DNA of 64,000 bases from JAEZJZ01 sp050949055. GTDB lineage: Bacteria; Bacillota; UBA994; UBA5500. The stretch spans positions 124,001 to 188,000 of the forward strand of contig JBMNFA010000009.1 of assembly GCA_050949055.1 (NCBI GenBank). The letters are read 5' to 3'. Shown piece by piece: positions 21,163-30,700 of the stretch; within the stretch, counting starts at the first letter, position 1, and every line of letters starts with the position of its first letter. The notes under the pieces were generated by a model. The model searched no databases, had not been told where the DNA came from, and was given only the letters and a program-made list of their open reading frames with translations. A program made the translations under genes and the position numbers.

Positions 21163-21288
21163 CTAGCACGTAGGTGCTACTAGGCGATGACGCCGCTGAC
21201 GCGCCTCCAAACGAAATTGCTCCATGCGGCCCGGGTCTCGGTCCACCTGAGCAGTGACTATCAAGCTTACTTTCCTATCTAGCTGCAG
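21163..21288 (-). CDS. Possible small protein, CTG start (uncertain)
   Basis: A 41-codon frame lies between holB and ricT: LQLDRKVSLIVTAQVDRD, a short linker, then an Arg/Glu/Gln-rich helix-like end. A GGGAGG site precedes a CTG five bases later, and no ATG, GTG or TTG is well placed. Composition looks protein-like, but I recognise no family. The rest of the 224-base gap holds only a small hairpin at the stop codon. Confidence 0.3.
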   Translation of the reverse strand: MQLDRKVSLIVTAQVDRDPGRMEQFRLEARQRRHRLVAPTC

Positions 21289-21309
21289 GGTAACCTCCCT
21301 GGCCCGAGT

Positions 21310-22155
21310 CTATAACGAGAACAGCAAATGCTCAAGTAATGCCCGGCGGTTGACGTTCGCCGCATGCATACGTTGCGCATCGATCAACTGTCGGCAAAGG
21401 CTGGCAAGATGATCCGCGTCAGCCGGAAACAAAGAGCTAAACTGCTCAACCGTAGATCGGTCCAGGAACAGTCCCTCGTGTCTGCCGATGGACAGCATCA
21501 GCAGGTCCCGCAGCAGGTCCAACAGAGTGGAAAGGAACAGGCTTGTCCCACCGGGCAATGCTTCGATTTCGCTGAAGAGCGCTACTCTACTTTTTGGCGG
21601 CAGCTGCATCACCCGTTGCACCAGAGCCAGAACAACCCCCAGATCAACGGTGGCCGGGCCTTGGGGCGTTCTGCGATGAAACTGTACCACTTGGCAACGG
21701 GACTGAATGGTTGGGAGCAAAGGACTAGAGGCGGTGAGGATAAAGATCACGAGGGGATTCGGCTCTTCCAAGGTCAGCAAAAGAGCATTCCCCGCCTCAC
21801 GGGTCAGTCGTTCCGCCTCCTCGATCACAAACACACGATAAGGCCCTTGATTAGGAGTAAGCGCAGCTTCGGCAATTACAGCCTGCACCTGCTCCAGTTT
21901 GATGGAGCCGTTATCTGGTGCCACCATCCGCACATCAGGGTGTGATTGGCCGGGCACCAGCAGACAGCGCTCACAGGAACAAGCGCCGTCCCTGCGTGAG
22001 CAATTGATGGCCATGGCAAAAGCGCGGGCTGCCGCCCGCTTGCCCACGCCCTGGGGCCCCGTAAACAGGTATGCATGGCTGAGGCGTCGACTGGCCATTT
22101 GGCTGAGCAAGATGCGCTGGGCCGTTTCCTGACCGAATAGCTTGTCCCTGATCAT
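21310..22155 (-). CDS. holB: DNA polymerase III delta' subunit
   Basis: The 281-residue clamp-loader AAA+ protein has a P-loop-like GPQGVGKR (33-40), a cysteine cluster CSRRDGACSCERC (52-64) and the sensor region LLLTLEEPNPLVIFIL. With DnaX and HolA it loads the beta sliding clamp. It lies between darA and ricT as in B. subtilis, but without yabA. Confidence 0.93.
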   Translation of the reverse strand: MIRDKLFGQETAQRILLSQMASRRLSHAYLFTGPQGVGKRAAARAFAMAINCSRRDGACSCERCLLVPGQSHPDVRMVAPDNGSIKLEQVQAVIAEAALTPNQGPYRVFVIEEAERLTREAGNALLLTLEEPNPLVIFILTASSPLLPTIQSRCQVVQFHRRTPQGPATVDLGVVLALVQRVMQLPPKSRVALFSEIEALPGGTSLFLSTLLDLLRDLLMLSIGRHEGLFLDRSTVEQFSSLFPADADHLASLCRQLIDAQRMHAANVNRRALLEHLLFSL

Positions 22156-22296
22156 AAGTCACCTCGGCATGGGTATTTTTCCGACCCTCTGTCCTTGAGA
22201 GTTTGATCAGACGGCAGGAAAGGCAGTAGCCGGCGCTCGGCCTTGGTCAACGCGACCGAAGCAGCAGCCGGCTACTGTGCTAATCTAAGCAGGAAC

Positions 22297-22629
22297 CTAA
22301 ACGCGGACGAACTTCTCAACATCCAAGACAAACACCGTTGCCCCACCCACCAGAACTTCGATGGGATAAGATACAAAGGTCTCTACCGCGTTGCTGCCCA
22401 CAGGAGCCATGGGAGTGATCAGCTGTTCCCTGGCATGGCAAACCTCACGAATGATATCAATCACGCGCGGCACGGCTTTCTCATCAACGCCGATCAACAG
22501 GGTAGTGTTCCCTGCTTTGAGAAAACCCCCCGTACTGGCCAGCTTTGTGGCCCGAAAATTGTTCTCCACCAGCCGCTCCACCAGCCGGACACTGTCTTTA
22601 TCCTGCACTACTGCCACAATCAGCTTCAT
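22297..22629 (-). CDS. darA: Cyclic di-AMP receptor DarA/PstA (YaaQ)
   Basis: The 110-residue PII-like protein begins MKLIVAVVQDKDSVRLVERL. It carries the conserved ATKLASTGGFLKAGNTTLL segment that forms the c-di-AMP pocket in trimers of this family (DUF970). Its target in the cell is still unclear. Position next to tmk matches Bacillus yaaQ. Confidence 0.95.
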   Translation of the reverse strand: MKLIVAVVQDKDSVRLVERLVENNFRATKLASTGGFLKAGNTTLLIGVDEKAVPRVIDIIREVCHAREQLITPMAPVGSNAVETFVSYPIEVLVGGATVFVLDVEKFVRV

Positions 22630-22808
22630 TCGTATCCCAACCTCCTCAGCATTTGTTGCACTGGACGTCCGTCACCTTACCAGTTCCGCGACGAGTCAAG
22701 CCCGGTAGATTCACTCTTGGACTGTCCCACTCATTCTATATAGTCTCGGATTGACGACCTGTGAGCACCTCAACAGCAGGGCTCAAAACATCATGAAGCA
22801 TGTCGTCG

Positions 22809-23423
22809 CTACTTTAGATAAGCCGACAGCAAATGCCTGATCGATTGCTGAACTGTAGCTACTGACTGTGCCGCATCGACCTTCTGCACCCGTTGGGGAT
22901 AGCGTTTAGCCAGCAATTCATAGCCGGCACAGACACTCTCATAATAGGCTAATCCGCGGCTCTCGATACGGTCAGCCGTTTCATGTGGGCGTACGCTGCG
23001 ATTATAGGCTTCCGCGGGGGTCAACATCAATAGAATGGTCAGGTCTGGCCACAAGCCGTCAATCGCTACCTCATTTACCTGCCGCACCTTCTCCCAACCA
23101 AGCCCTAAGGCATGCCCCTGATACACCAGGCTGGAATCTATGTAACGATCTGATATTACTATTTGAAACCGGCTCAACTGGGGCCTGAGCACCTGTTGCA
23201 CGTGTTGGGCGCGGGCGGCGGCGATCAGCAGCATCTCAGTTAAAGGGGCTACCTCCATCTGGCCCTGAGCCAAAACCAGAGTGCGCACCTGCTCTCCCAG
23301 CAGCGTGCCGCCCGGTTCCCTGGTCTGCAAAACAGAATACCCGGCCTGCCGTAACCAATCGGCCAGCAACTTGATCTGCGTCGTCTTTCCTGATCCGTCT
23401 GGTCCCTCAAGTGTGATGAACAT
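22809..23423 (-). CDS. tmk: Thymidylate kinase
   Basis: The 204-residue kinase phosphorylates dTMP to dTDP. It has the P-loop GPDGSGKTT (7-15), the DRYIDSSLVYQG motif near residue 91 and the lid region with RxxxR-type spacing (RSVRPHETADR). Length is normal. Confidence 0.96.
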   Translation of the reverse strand: MFITLEGPDGSGKTTQIKLLADWLRQAGYSVLQTREPGGTLLGEQVRTLVLAQGQMEVAPLTEMLLIAAARAQHVQQVLRPQLSRFQIVISDRYIDSSLVYQGHALGLGWEKVRQVNEVAIDGLWPDLTILLMLTPAEAYNRSVRPHETADRIESRGLAYYESVCAGYELLAKRYPQRVQKVDAAQSVATVQQSIRHLLSAYLK

Positions 23424-23452
23424 CTACTCAATCCTCGCTGGTCAATTGTTGT

Positions 23453-24871
23453 TCACTTAACTACCATAATGCGTCCACCCCGGCAACCTACCAGTTGGCC
23501 ACCGCTGCGCAGCACTCGGCGGGCAACCGAAACAACATCGCTGTCCAAAAGCTCTCCCGGATAGACCAACGGGGCACCGGGAGGGTAGATATATAGCGGA
23601 CGTGCTGCTATTTTGCCCACCGCTTGCCCTAGTTCAACGGAATGGCTATGGGCGAAATAAGCTGTGCGCGGGCGTAGCCTCATCTCCGGCAAAGGCGGTG
23701 GATCCCAGACCGTCTCTGCGAGCGGCTCTCGTTTGGGCAACGTATAGAGACACTCAATTAACTCCTGATAACGATTCGCAACGTCCCCCAGTCCAAACAT
23801 TAACAGCACTCCATCCTGGTGCACCATCTCGGGGTAGACTCCGTTCTGCTGCAGTGCCCGGGCCAGTTCCGCTCCCGAATAGCCATTTCGGCTGCTCACG
23901 AGGTTGATCTTGAGTGGATCCTGATAAAAGTCCATCCCTGCGGGCGGGTACCAGATTGGCCAACCCAAATCTGCCATTGTCCGCCTCAAGCCATCCACAT
24001 TTCTCACCACTAGATCCAGCTTATTTCTGCCGGATATGGCCAGTTCCATCCGGGCCAAGTCCAACGAGCCCAGGATGAGCCAGGAAGGACTGGTGGACTG
24101 CACCAAATTGAGACAGCTGCGCACCCGTTCCTCGCTGATCCGATCGGTCACCCGGTGCACCCAGGCCCCTCCAGTAAGCGCCGACAGGGTCTTGTGGGCG
24201 CTGTGCACCACCAGATCAGCTGACAGGGCAACTGCGGAAGGCGGCAAGGCTGGGTGAAACGGCAGGTGCGCCCCATGCGCCTCGTCCACCACCACCAGGC
24301 AACCGGCGGCCTTGGCCAGGCCAAGCAACTGCCCCAGATCGCCCACCACGCCTTCATACGAAGGAGACACCAGCAACACCGTTTTCACGTTAGGAAACCT
24401 GTTCAGCGCGTCTGCCACCTCGGCGGGATTGATGCCCAACCAACGCCCACGGTGTGATTGCGACTGGACGAAACGAGGCATCAAATCTCCCAAAATGATT
24501 GCCGACAACGCAGAAAGATGGGCATTGCGGGGCAGAAGTATCTCTGAACCTGGGACTGTTGCTGCCAGCAGGCTGCCGATCAACCCCGCCGTTGCACCGT
24601 TAGTAGTGAAAAAGCAACTCCTTGTTTGGTAAAGCTCCGCAGTCAAACGTTCGGCCCGTGATAACGGACCATCAGGTTGCTGAATGCTGTCCAAATCACC
24701 AATTTCGGTCAGGTCGAAAGACACGGCATCCGGAAGCCAGTTCTTCAGCAAATCTGCGCCCCTTTGTCCATGTTTATGTCCCGGGGTGTGCAAGGATATC
24801 TGCTCAGCGTGGTTCAATTGGCACAATTGCTGATAAATGGGCGTCTCCCGCTGGCTGGACAAATCCTGCAT
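23453..24871 (-). CDS. Orn/Lys/Arg decarboxylase family protein (YaaO-like)
   Basis: This 472-residue PLP enzyme of fold type I has the cofactor aspartate in VVVDEAHGAHLPF and the Schiff-base lysine in HSAHKTLSALTGG. It is shorter than E. coli-type inducible decarboxylases and matches the Gram-positive YaaO/SpeA group next to tmk. Substrate (lysine, arginine or ornithine) cannot be decided from sequence. Confidence 0.9.
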   Translation of the reverse strand: MQDLSSQRETPIYQQLCQLNHAEQISLHTPGHKHGQRGADLLKNWLPDAVSFDLTEIGDLDSIQQPDGPLSRAERLTAELYQTRSCFFTTNGATAGLIGSLLAATVPGSEILLPRNAHLSALSAIILGDLMPRFVQSQSHRGRWLGINPAEVADALNRFPNVKTVLLVSPSYEGVVGDLGQLLGLAKAAGCLVVVDEAHGAHLPFHPALPPSAVALSADLVVHSAHKTLSALTGGAWVHRVTDRISEERVRSCLNLVQSTSPSWLILGSLDLARMELAISGRNKLDLVVRNVDGLRRTMADLGWPIWYPPAGMDFYQDPLKINLVSSRNGYSGAELARALQQNGVYPEMVHQDGVLLMFGLGDVANRYQELIECLYTLPKREPLAETVWDPPPLPEMRLRPRTAYFAHSHSVELGQAVGKIAARPLYIYPPGAPLVYPGELLDSDVVSVARRVLRSGGQLVGCRGGRIMVVK

Positions 24872-24941
24872 CTTCTTACCTCACGAAATATTCTGGAATC
24901 CTAATTATACCATGATCAGGCAAGGGAGACAACCTGAATAT

Positions 24942-25121
24942 CTAGTAGGCCGCCTGCCACAACTGCTTTAGCTTGCTCACAATCTGCAGATAGTCGGGAT
25001 CCTCCACGTCGATGGAGACGATCGATTGCTCACACTGGCGACAGATAGTATGACCGCAGACGCGTATTCCCTCGCTGTCGGCTTGCCCACAGATAATGCA
25101 GCAGGCAGTCTGCTCGGACAT
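24942..25121 (-). CDS. gin: Anti-sigma factor Gin (CsfB)
   Basis: The 59-residue protein has two CxxC pairs (Cys8/Cys11 and Cys27/Cys30) and the helical tail IVSIDVEDPDYLQIV typical of the Gin family. Gin inhibits sigma-G (and sigma-E) and sets the timing of forespore gene expression. The ATG at 25121 follows GAGGTGG. It is one of two clear sporulation genes here and lies downstream of the rRNA operon as in B. subtilis, though separated by an insert of metabolic genes. Confidence 0.9.
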   Translation of the reverse strand: MSEQTACCIICGQADSEGIRVCGHTICRQCEQSIVSIDVEDPDYLQIVSKLKQLWQAAY

Positions 25122-25185
25122 GCTTCCCACCTCATTTCCTGAGAGATCGAACTGCTGTTATGGCATTATATCCATTTCAGCGCGA

Positions 25186-26187
25186 TCAGGTGTCCTGTTC
25201 CATTTGCGCAAGCCAGCGCCACAGCTCATCGCTTTCGGGAGGGGGAACCGGCAAAGCAATGCCATCTTTCAACAGCAGCTTCTGGCTGGAGGCGGTGAAC
25301 TCGCCGATTACCGCTGCTGGTATCTTGGCTTTGATCAACTGAGCCACTAAGGGCTGCGGGTCATCTGAAGCGATCAGCAAGGTCCCACTGGAGATCAATC
25401 GCAGCGGATCGAAATCGAAGTGCTGCGCCAAGATTGCGGTGGCCGGGTGGATGGGTAGGTTCTCGGCCCGCAGCACGAAACCCAGGTTAGCGGCCGCCGC
25501 CATCTCATACGCAGCCCCCAACACGCCGCCTTCCGTCACGTCGTGCATGGCATGGGCCCCCATCCGGGCTGCAATCCTGGCTTCCGGCACGATGCTGATC
25601 TGGTTGGCCAAAGCCTGCGCTTCCGCCAACAGCGGCTCTCCCAGGAAGGGCAACACCAACTGGCTATAATCCCAAGCAATAATGGACGTCCCTTCCAACC
25701 CAATGTACTTGCTGGCAATCAGCGCATCGCCCGGCTTAATCCCGCTGCTTTTGATCAAGCGACTAGGCGCTGACCGGCCGATTACGGTGGTAGAAATGAT
25801 CGGCTGGTTGACGGCTGCAGTGACTTCAGTATGTCCACCGACGATCTGAGCTCCCACTTCTGCCGCAGCGCGTTCCGCATCCATGACGATCTGACCCACC
25901 AGAGATGGCTCGGAGCCTAATGGCAACAACACAGTCAGCAAGATGGCCACCGGGTCAGCTCCATTGGAGGCTACATCGTTGCAGGAGACGTGCACGGCCA
26001 ACCAGCCAGCGTTAGCCCCAGCCCCAGTGATCGGATCTGTTGATACGACGACCAGATCGCCTGATAGATTCAACGCGGCCGAGTCCTCGCCCAAAGCTGC
26101 CGTCAGCACCACCTCTGGCCGGCGCTGATGTATATGATCAAAAATGAACTGCTGCAAAGCCGAGGGAGAGAGTTTTCCCGCCTGCAT
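25186..26187 (-). CDS. AIR synthase-related (PurM/HypE-fold) protein
   Basis: This 333-residue protein has the PurM-fold N-terminal half (HVSCNDVASNGADPVAIL, GGHTEVT) and C-terminal half (DVTEGGVLGAAYEMA). The family binds ATP to activate a carbonyl or carbamoyl oxygen. It resembles HypE-like proteins lacking the C-terminal cysteine tail, so hydrogenase maturation is unlikely. The start at 26187 follows GGGGGAT. It is divergent from iadA. Function unknown. Confidence 0.75.
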   Translation of the reverse strand: MQAGKLSPSALQQFIFDHIHQRRPEVVLTAALGEDSAALNLSGDLVVVSTDPITGAGANAGWLAVHVSCNDVASNGADPVAILLTVLLPLGSEPSLVGQIVMDAERAAAEVGAQIVGGHTEVTAAVNQPIISTTVIGRSAPSRLIKSSGIKPGDALIASKYIGLEGTSIIAWDYSQLVLPFLGEPLLAEAQALANQISIVPEARIAARMGAHAMHDVTEGGVLGAAYEMAAAANLGFVLRAENLPIHPATAILAQHFDFDPLRLISSGTLLIASDDPQPLVAQLIKAKIPAAVIGEFTASSQKLLLKDGIALPVPPPESDELWRWLAQMEQDT

Positions 26188-26464
26188 TTTGTCATCCCCC
26201 TTGTCAACCTGGTACTCTGTCAACATAACGATTGGGAATATGGGTAGAATCCAGTCTCACTTGCCCAGAAGGACTTTGGTCCCAGAGTTCTCGCCCACTA
26301 AATTGTAGCATGTTCAGCGCCTTTTCGCTGAAAGCTAAGCAGGAAATGGCGACCCAGAGTGAGAAGGTTCATCATTGTCAAGGATAAGGAGCCCCTCGTT
26401 GGCAGAGAGTGACAAGAGCCGCCAGGAAGGGGAAGTACAGAAAATCGTAATCGGAGGTAGTCAA

Positions 26465-27610
26465 ATGATTAAAATTCTGAAGAACGCAAACATCTATGCT
26501 CCAGAGCCCATCGGCCAGCAAGACATCCTGGTCTTGGTGGACAAGATCGCGTTGATCGCGGACAGCATCAATCCTCCCACAGGTATGGGAGAGGTAGAAG
26601 TGTATGACTTGGGCGGAGCAACCGTCATTCCCGGGCTGATCGACCAACACGTACACATAATTGGCGGCGGCGGTGAAGGCGGACCGGCCACTCGCACCCC
26701 CGAAATCCAACTTTCCCAGTTGACTACTGCCGGCGTAACTACCGTCGTGGGCTGCCTGGGTACCGACGCGACCACCAGGCACATGAACTCTTTATTGGCC
26801 AAAGCGAGAGCGCTGGAGCTGGAAGGGATAACCACGTTCATCTACACCGGTGCATACGAGGTGCCCACCCGTACCATCACCGACAACGTGCGCAACGATC
26901 TGGTGCTGATCGACAAGGTGGTTGGTACCGGCGAAATCGCTATTTCTGACCATCGTTCCGCCCAGCCCGAGCTGATGGAGCTGCGCAGACTGGCCGCTGA
27001 AGTCAGGGTGGGCGGCATGCTGGGTGGCAAGCCTGGCTTGTTCCATTTCCACGTGGGGGCCGGCCCTAGGGGCATCCAGCCGATTTTTGACATATTGGAG
27101 ACGACCGAACTCCCCATCCAGATGTTCACCCCTACCCACATGAACCGCACCCGCGAGTTGCTGGAGCAGGGAGCACTCTTTGCCAAGCGGGGTGGCACGG
27201 TGGACATTACCGCCGGACCTAAAGCCCACCTGGGGGTGCTAGCGCTGGTCAATGAGTTGGGCGTGAGCATAGACAATGTGACCATCAGCTCTGACGGCAA
27301 CGGCAGCATGCCCAGATTTGATGCTGACGGCCGCCTAATCGGACTGGGAGTAGGGTCTGTACATACGGACATGGAAACGATGCGCAACTTGATCTTCCAG
27401 GGCGGCGTGCCGCTACAGGAAGCCCTCAAGATCCTGACTACCAACGTGGCCCGCAACTTGCAGCTGGTGGGACGCAAGGGCTGCATCGCAGTCGGGGCCG
27501 ACGCCGATCTGGTGGTGCTAACCAGAGACCTGCAGGTGGATCAGGTATTTGCCCGCGGCCACCTGATGGTCAAGGCTGGACAAGCCGTGGTGAAAGGCAC
27601 TTTTGAATAA
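26465..27610 (+). CDS. iadA: Beta-aspartyl (isoaspartyl) dipeptidase
   Basis: The 381-residue amidohydrolase has the metal motif QHVH (His62, His64), GVTTVVGCLGTD, and the SSDGNGSMPRF segment with the catalytic aspartate. These are signatures of IadA, which hydrolyses isoaspartyl dipeptides from damaged proteins. The ATG at 26465 follows GGAGG; a frame opening at 26375 adds about 30 residues without support. It is convergent with the M20 peptidase gene. Confidence 0.93.
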   Translation: MIKILKNANIYAPEPIGQQDILVLVDKIALIADSINPPTGMGEVEVYDLGGATVIPGLIDQHVHIIGGGGEGGPATRTPEIQLSQLTTAGVTTVVGCLGTDATTRHMNSLLAKARALELEGITTFIYTGAYEVPTRTITDNVRNDLVLIDKVVGTGEIAISDHRSAQPELMELRRLAAEVRVGGMLGGKPGLFHFHVGAGPRGIQPIFDILETTELPIQMFTPTHMNRTRELLEQGALFAKRGGTVDITAGPKAHLGVLALVNELGVSIDNVTISSDGNGSMPRFDADGRLIGLGVGSVHTDMETMRNLIFQGGVPLQEALKILTTNVARNLQLVGRKGCIAVGADADLVVLTRDLQVDQVFARGHLMVKAGQAVVKGTFE

Positions 27611-27620
27611 AGACATTAAA

Positions 27621-27644
27621 GCAGGCCTCCACGCAGAGGCCTGC
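27621..27644. terminator. Hairpin between convergent iadA and M20 gene
   Basis: GCAGGCCTC pairs perfectly with GAGGCCTGC around a 6-base loop. The flanking T runs are short on both strands (TTTAA on the minus side), so this is a modest bidirectional terminator serving the convergent genes. Confidence 0.7.
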
Positions 27645-27659
27645 TCCGCTTTACTGCGC

Positions 27660-28949
27660 CTAACTGGCAAACTTCCGCACCACTTCTTCCAGCACCTGCA
27701 TGCCGAATAGCAGACTATCCACTGAAATGCGCTCGTCGACACCATGAGCCAGCTGCAAGCGCTCTCCGGGCAACATGGGGCAGAATCCGTAGACCGTCAC
27801 CCCTCGCGGACGCAGATAGCGGGCATCGGTGGCGCCGGGAGACAGAAAGGGGATCAGCTTGGCGCCTGGTTGATGGCGGGAAACGACGTCGGAAATAACC
27901 TGGGCCAGGGCCGTATCGGGGTCCGATTCAGTGGCCGGCAAGTGCTCCGAAGCAGACACTTCTACCATATCCCCCAACAGCGAGCGCAACTCTTCCACCA
28001 AATCTTTCCCGCTTTGCCCCGGTAGTACGCGGCCGTTCAAATGGGCTTCAGCCCGGCTAGGAGCCACGTTCAGCTTTTGGCTGGCGCAAAGCATGGTGGG
28101 ACAAGCCGTGTTCATCATCATCGCCCCCATGGCGGCCGCTTCAAAGGGGGTTGCCAGCGAATGCACCATCTGTAACGCCTGTTCAGGCGCTATGTCCCCA
28201 CTGATGCCCAGATCCGCAGCCAATACCGACAAGAAGGAACGCACGGTGCGGGTCAGATGCAGCGGCATCTCCGCTGCAGCCACGCGCACAATAGCCTTGG
28301 CCAACTGAGCCACAGCGTTGTCTGGCAAGGGGATGGATGCATGCCCGGCAGTTCCCCTTGCAGTCAGGGTCACCCGCAGGCTGGCCTTCTCCCCCGACTG
28401 CAAGGTGAAATAAGTATTTCCTGCAAACCTCATGGCGTTGCCGCCACCTTCATTGAGACAATACTCGCAGTCAACCAAGTCCGGCTGATTCCGCACCAAC
28501 CAACCCAGCCCCATCTCCCCACCGGCCTCCTCATCGGCCGTTGCGGCAAAGATGACGTCTCGCTTCAATGGCACCTTCTCGCAGGCGAGCTTCTGCAGCA
28601 CCGTCAGCCAAATAGCCACCAGGTTCTTCATGTCGACAGCGCCTCGCCCCCAGATCTCCCCGTCCACTTCTAGCCCAGAGAAAGGAGGATGGGCCCATTC
28701 AGCGGCATCAGCTGGCACAACGTCCAGATGACCGAGTAGCAGTAGCGGTTTCTCGCTGCCGTCTCCGGATAGCCTGGCCACGATGCTGCCGCGCCCGGGT
28801 GCGGGCTCAAACACCTGATGCTGGATGCCATGGGCCGCCAACTGCTCCGCCAGATAGTTGGCTGCGGCCAACTCCCCTCCTGGCGGGTTGGTCGTGTCTA
28901 TGCGAATCAACTGTTTGAGGTGCTCAATGAGCACTGCATTCCAATCCAC
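27660..28949 (-). CDS. M20 family metallopeptidase / deacylase
   Basis: The 429-residue protein has the M20 metal motifs GHLDVVP (His74, Asp76), GRGAVDMK (Asp106), ATADEEAGGEMG (catalytic Glu) and an SPGATDARYL-type distal ligand region. A dimerisation domain lies in the middle. It resembles ArgE/DapE-like deacylases and dipeptidases of broad specificity. Beside an isoaspartyl dipeptidase, peptide turnover is a reasonable guess. Confidence 0.88.
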   Translation of the reverse strand: MDWNAVLIEHLKQLIRIDTTNPPGGELAAANYLAEQLAAHGIQHQVFEPAPGRGSIVARLSGDGSEKPLLLLGHLDVVPADAAEWAHPPFSGLEVDGEIWGRGAVDMKNLVAIWLTVLQKLACEKVPLKRDVIFAATADEEAGGEMGLGWLVRNQPDLVDCEYCLNEGGGNAMRFAGNTYFTLQSGEKASLRVTLTARGTAGHASIPLPDNAVAQLAKAIVRVAAAEMPLHLTRTVRSFLSVLAADLGISGDIAPEQALQMVHSLATPFEAAAMGAMMMNTACPTMLCASQKLNVAPSRAEAHLNGRVLPGQSGKDLVEELRSLLGDMVEVSASEHLPATESDPDTALAQVISDVVSRHQPGAKLIPFLSPGATDARYLRPRGVTVYGFCPMLPGERLQLAHGVDERISVDSLLFGMQVLEEVVRKFAS

Positions 28950-29105
28950 TGTTCAGACCTCCCTAATCCAACTTCTTATAGCAGATAGTTGGCAGCTGGG
29001 AGTCAGTAATCCTGCCTCTTTATGATTTACGCACATAACAATCATCAAGCAAGAATCACCATCGTCAACGAAGACCACCTTGCGGAAGCCTCGAGAGAAA
29101 GAAGA

Positions 29106-29125
29106 CAGCCGTCAAACGACGGCTG
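29106..29125 (-). terminator. Intrinsic terminator after the MATE gene
   Basis: On the minus strand CAGCCGTC and GACGGCTG pair around GTTT, followed by TCTTCTTTC. It lies about 20 bases past the MATE stop. The remaining gap to the M20 start holds nothing I recognise. Confidence 0.75.
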
Positions 29126-29146
29126 CCATTAACCAGCGTTATTGTA

Positions 29147-30541
29147 CTATGAGGCATCCTCCAACAGCCGGGTCTCCTGCCAGCGCCCAGCCCGGTATCG
29201 CCACCAACTGAGAATGAAGCGCAGCACCAAATCGACGGTCATCGCCACCCAGACGCCGATCACACCCATGCCCATCCACTTGCCGAACACAAAGGATAAA
29301 GGAATTCTGATGCCCCAGATGCCAATGCCTCCGATGACCATCGGGGCTCTGGTATCTCCGGCTCCCCGCAGAGCACCGTTCCAGACGCCGCTCATCAGCG
29401 ACGGAAGCTGGACAAAGCCCATCATCCGAAGGTAAATGGCACCCAACCGGATTACCTCGGCGTCATTGGACAGCATCCCCAAAATTCGCTCCGGAATCAC
29501 GATCAGCAGGCCACCGGTGACGATGGTAAGCAAAATCCCCCAGAGGGATATCTCTTTCACGTACCGTACAGCCAGATCCTTACGTCTGGCTCCCAAGCTT
29601 TGCCCCACAAAGGCGGTGGCGGCAATGCCAAAGCCGGCAGAGGGCATGTAAGACAGGGCCTCGGCATTTAGACCCAGTTGGTGAGCCGCTAACGCCTCGG
29701 TCCCAAAACTGACGATCAAACCCATCATCACGATAGTTGCACCCTGCCAGAAGAGATGCTCAAAAGCAGCTGGGACGCCGATGCCCAGGATCTTGCGCAT
29801 CTCGGACACGTCTGGCCGATAACCCTGCCGCATGCTGAGGGAAACAACACTGATCGGCCTGGTGATCACGAACAACGCCAGCAGGCCGCCCAGGAGCTGT
29901 GAGGTCACCATTGCCCAGGCAGCACCCATCATTCCCATGGCTGGCAGGCCAAGAGGCCCGTAGATGAACACATAATTGAGGATGACGTTGACGACATTTA
30001 CCGCAAATGCAACTTGCATGGGGGTTTTGGTGTTTCCGGCCCCTCGCAGGATGGCCCCTACCACCTGCATCACAGCCATGAAGGGAGCGCCCCAGATTGC
30101 CAAGCGCAAGAAGCGATGGGAGCTATCCAACAGGCTGGCATCCGGATTAAACAACATCCGCAAGAGAGAGCCTGCATTAGCCCATATGGCTACAGCCAAG
30201 GTCAGAACCAAACCAACGGCCAGAAACAATGCTTGTTTGGCTGTACGATGGGCCGCCTGCGGGTTGTTGGCCCCGACGGAGCGTGCGATCAAAACGGTAG
30301 CGCCGGTACCGATGGCACTGAATATTGCCCACAGGATGTGCGTTAGACGACTACTTAGACCGACAGCAGCCACCGCCTCGGCTCCAAGCTTGCCCACCAT
30401 ACCGGTGGCCACGATGCTGACCAGCATTTGCAGCACATTTTCGATGGTCGCCGGCCAGACCATGCCCAAGATCTTCTGCCGGATCTCGCTTTGCGGCACC
30501 TCTGGATGCTGGAGCTGCGCGGCTTGAGTGCCAGTTGCCAT
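29147..30541 (-). CDS. MATE family efflux transporter
   Basis: The 464-residue membrane protein has about 12 hydrophobic segments in two repeats and MATE-type motifs such as GAILRGAGNTKTPM and GVWNGALRGAGDTRAPM at equivalent points of each half. It likely exports cationic drugs or metabolites using Na+ or H+. Start context has GGAGG upstream. It follows pyrI, but the spacing (about 160 bases) suggests it is independent. Confidence 0.92.
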   Translation of the reverse strand: MATGTQAAQLQHPEVPQSEIRQKILGMVWPATIENVLQMLVSIVATGMVGKLGAEAVAAVGLSSRLTHILWAIFSAIGTGATVLIARSVGANNPQAAHRTAKQALFLAVGLVLTLAVAIWANAGSLLRMLFNPDASLLDSSHRFLRLAIWGAPFMAVMQVVGAILRGAGNTKTPMQVAFAVNVVNVILNYVFIYGPLGLPAMGMMGAAWAMVTSQLLGGLLALFVITRPISVVSLSMRQGYRPDVSEMRKILGIGVPAAFEHLFWQGATIVMMGLIVSFGTEALAAHQLGLNAEALSYMPSAGFGIAATAFVGQSLGARRKDLAVRYVKEISLWGILLTIVTGGLLIVIPERILGMLSNDAEVIRLGAIYLRMMGFVQLPSLMSGVWNGALRGAGDTRAPMVIGGIGIWGIRIPLSFVFGKWMGMGVIGVWVAMTVDLVLRFILSWWRYRAGRWQETRLLEDAS

Positions 30542-30700
30542 AGGAGACCTCCTGCTTTCTAAATGTGGGATCGATCAAACTCAGCCATTATAGCACTAAC
30601 CCCTTTAGACAGGCAAAATGTTTTTCTCTCAAGCAGCAGCATGGCAGGAAGCTGTCTCTGCAACACTGTCTGGCGCTGCCTAAACCGACCCATACTGTCT

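Noticed and set aside
25186..26187. HypE hydrogenase-maturation protein
   Set aside because: The fold matches, but the C-terminal cysteine needed for thiocyanate formation is missing and no hyp genes are near.
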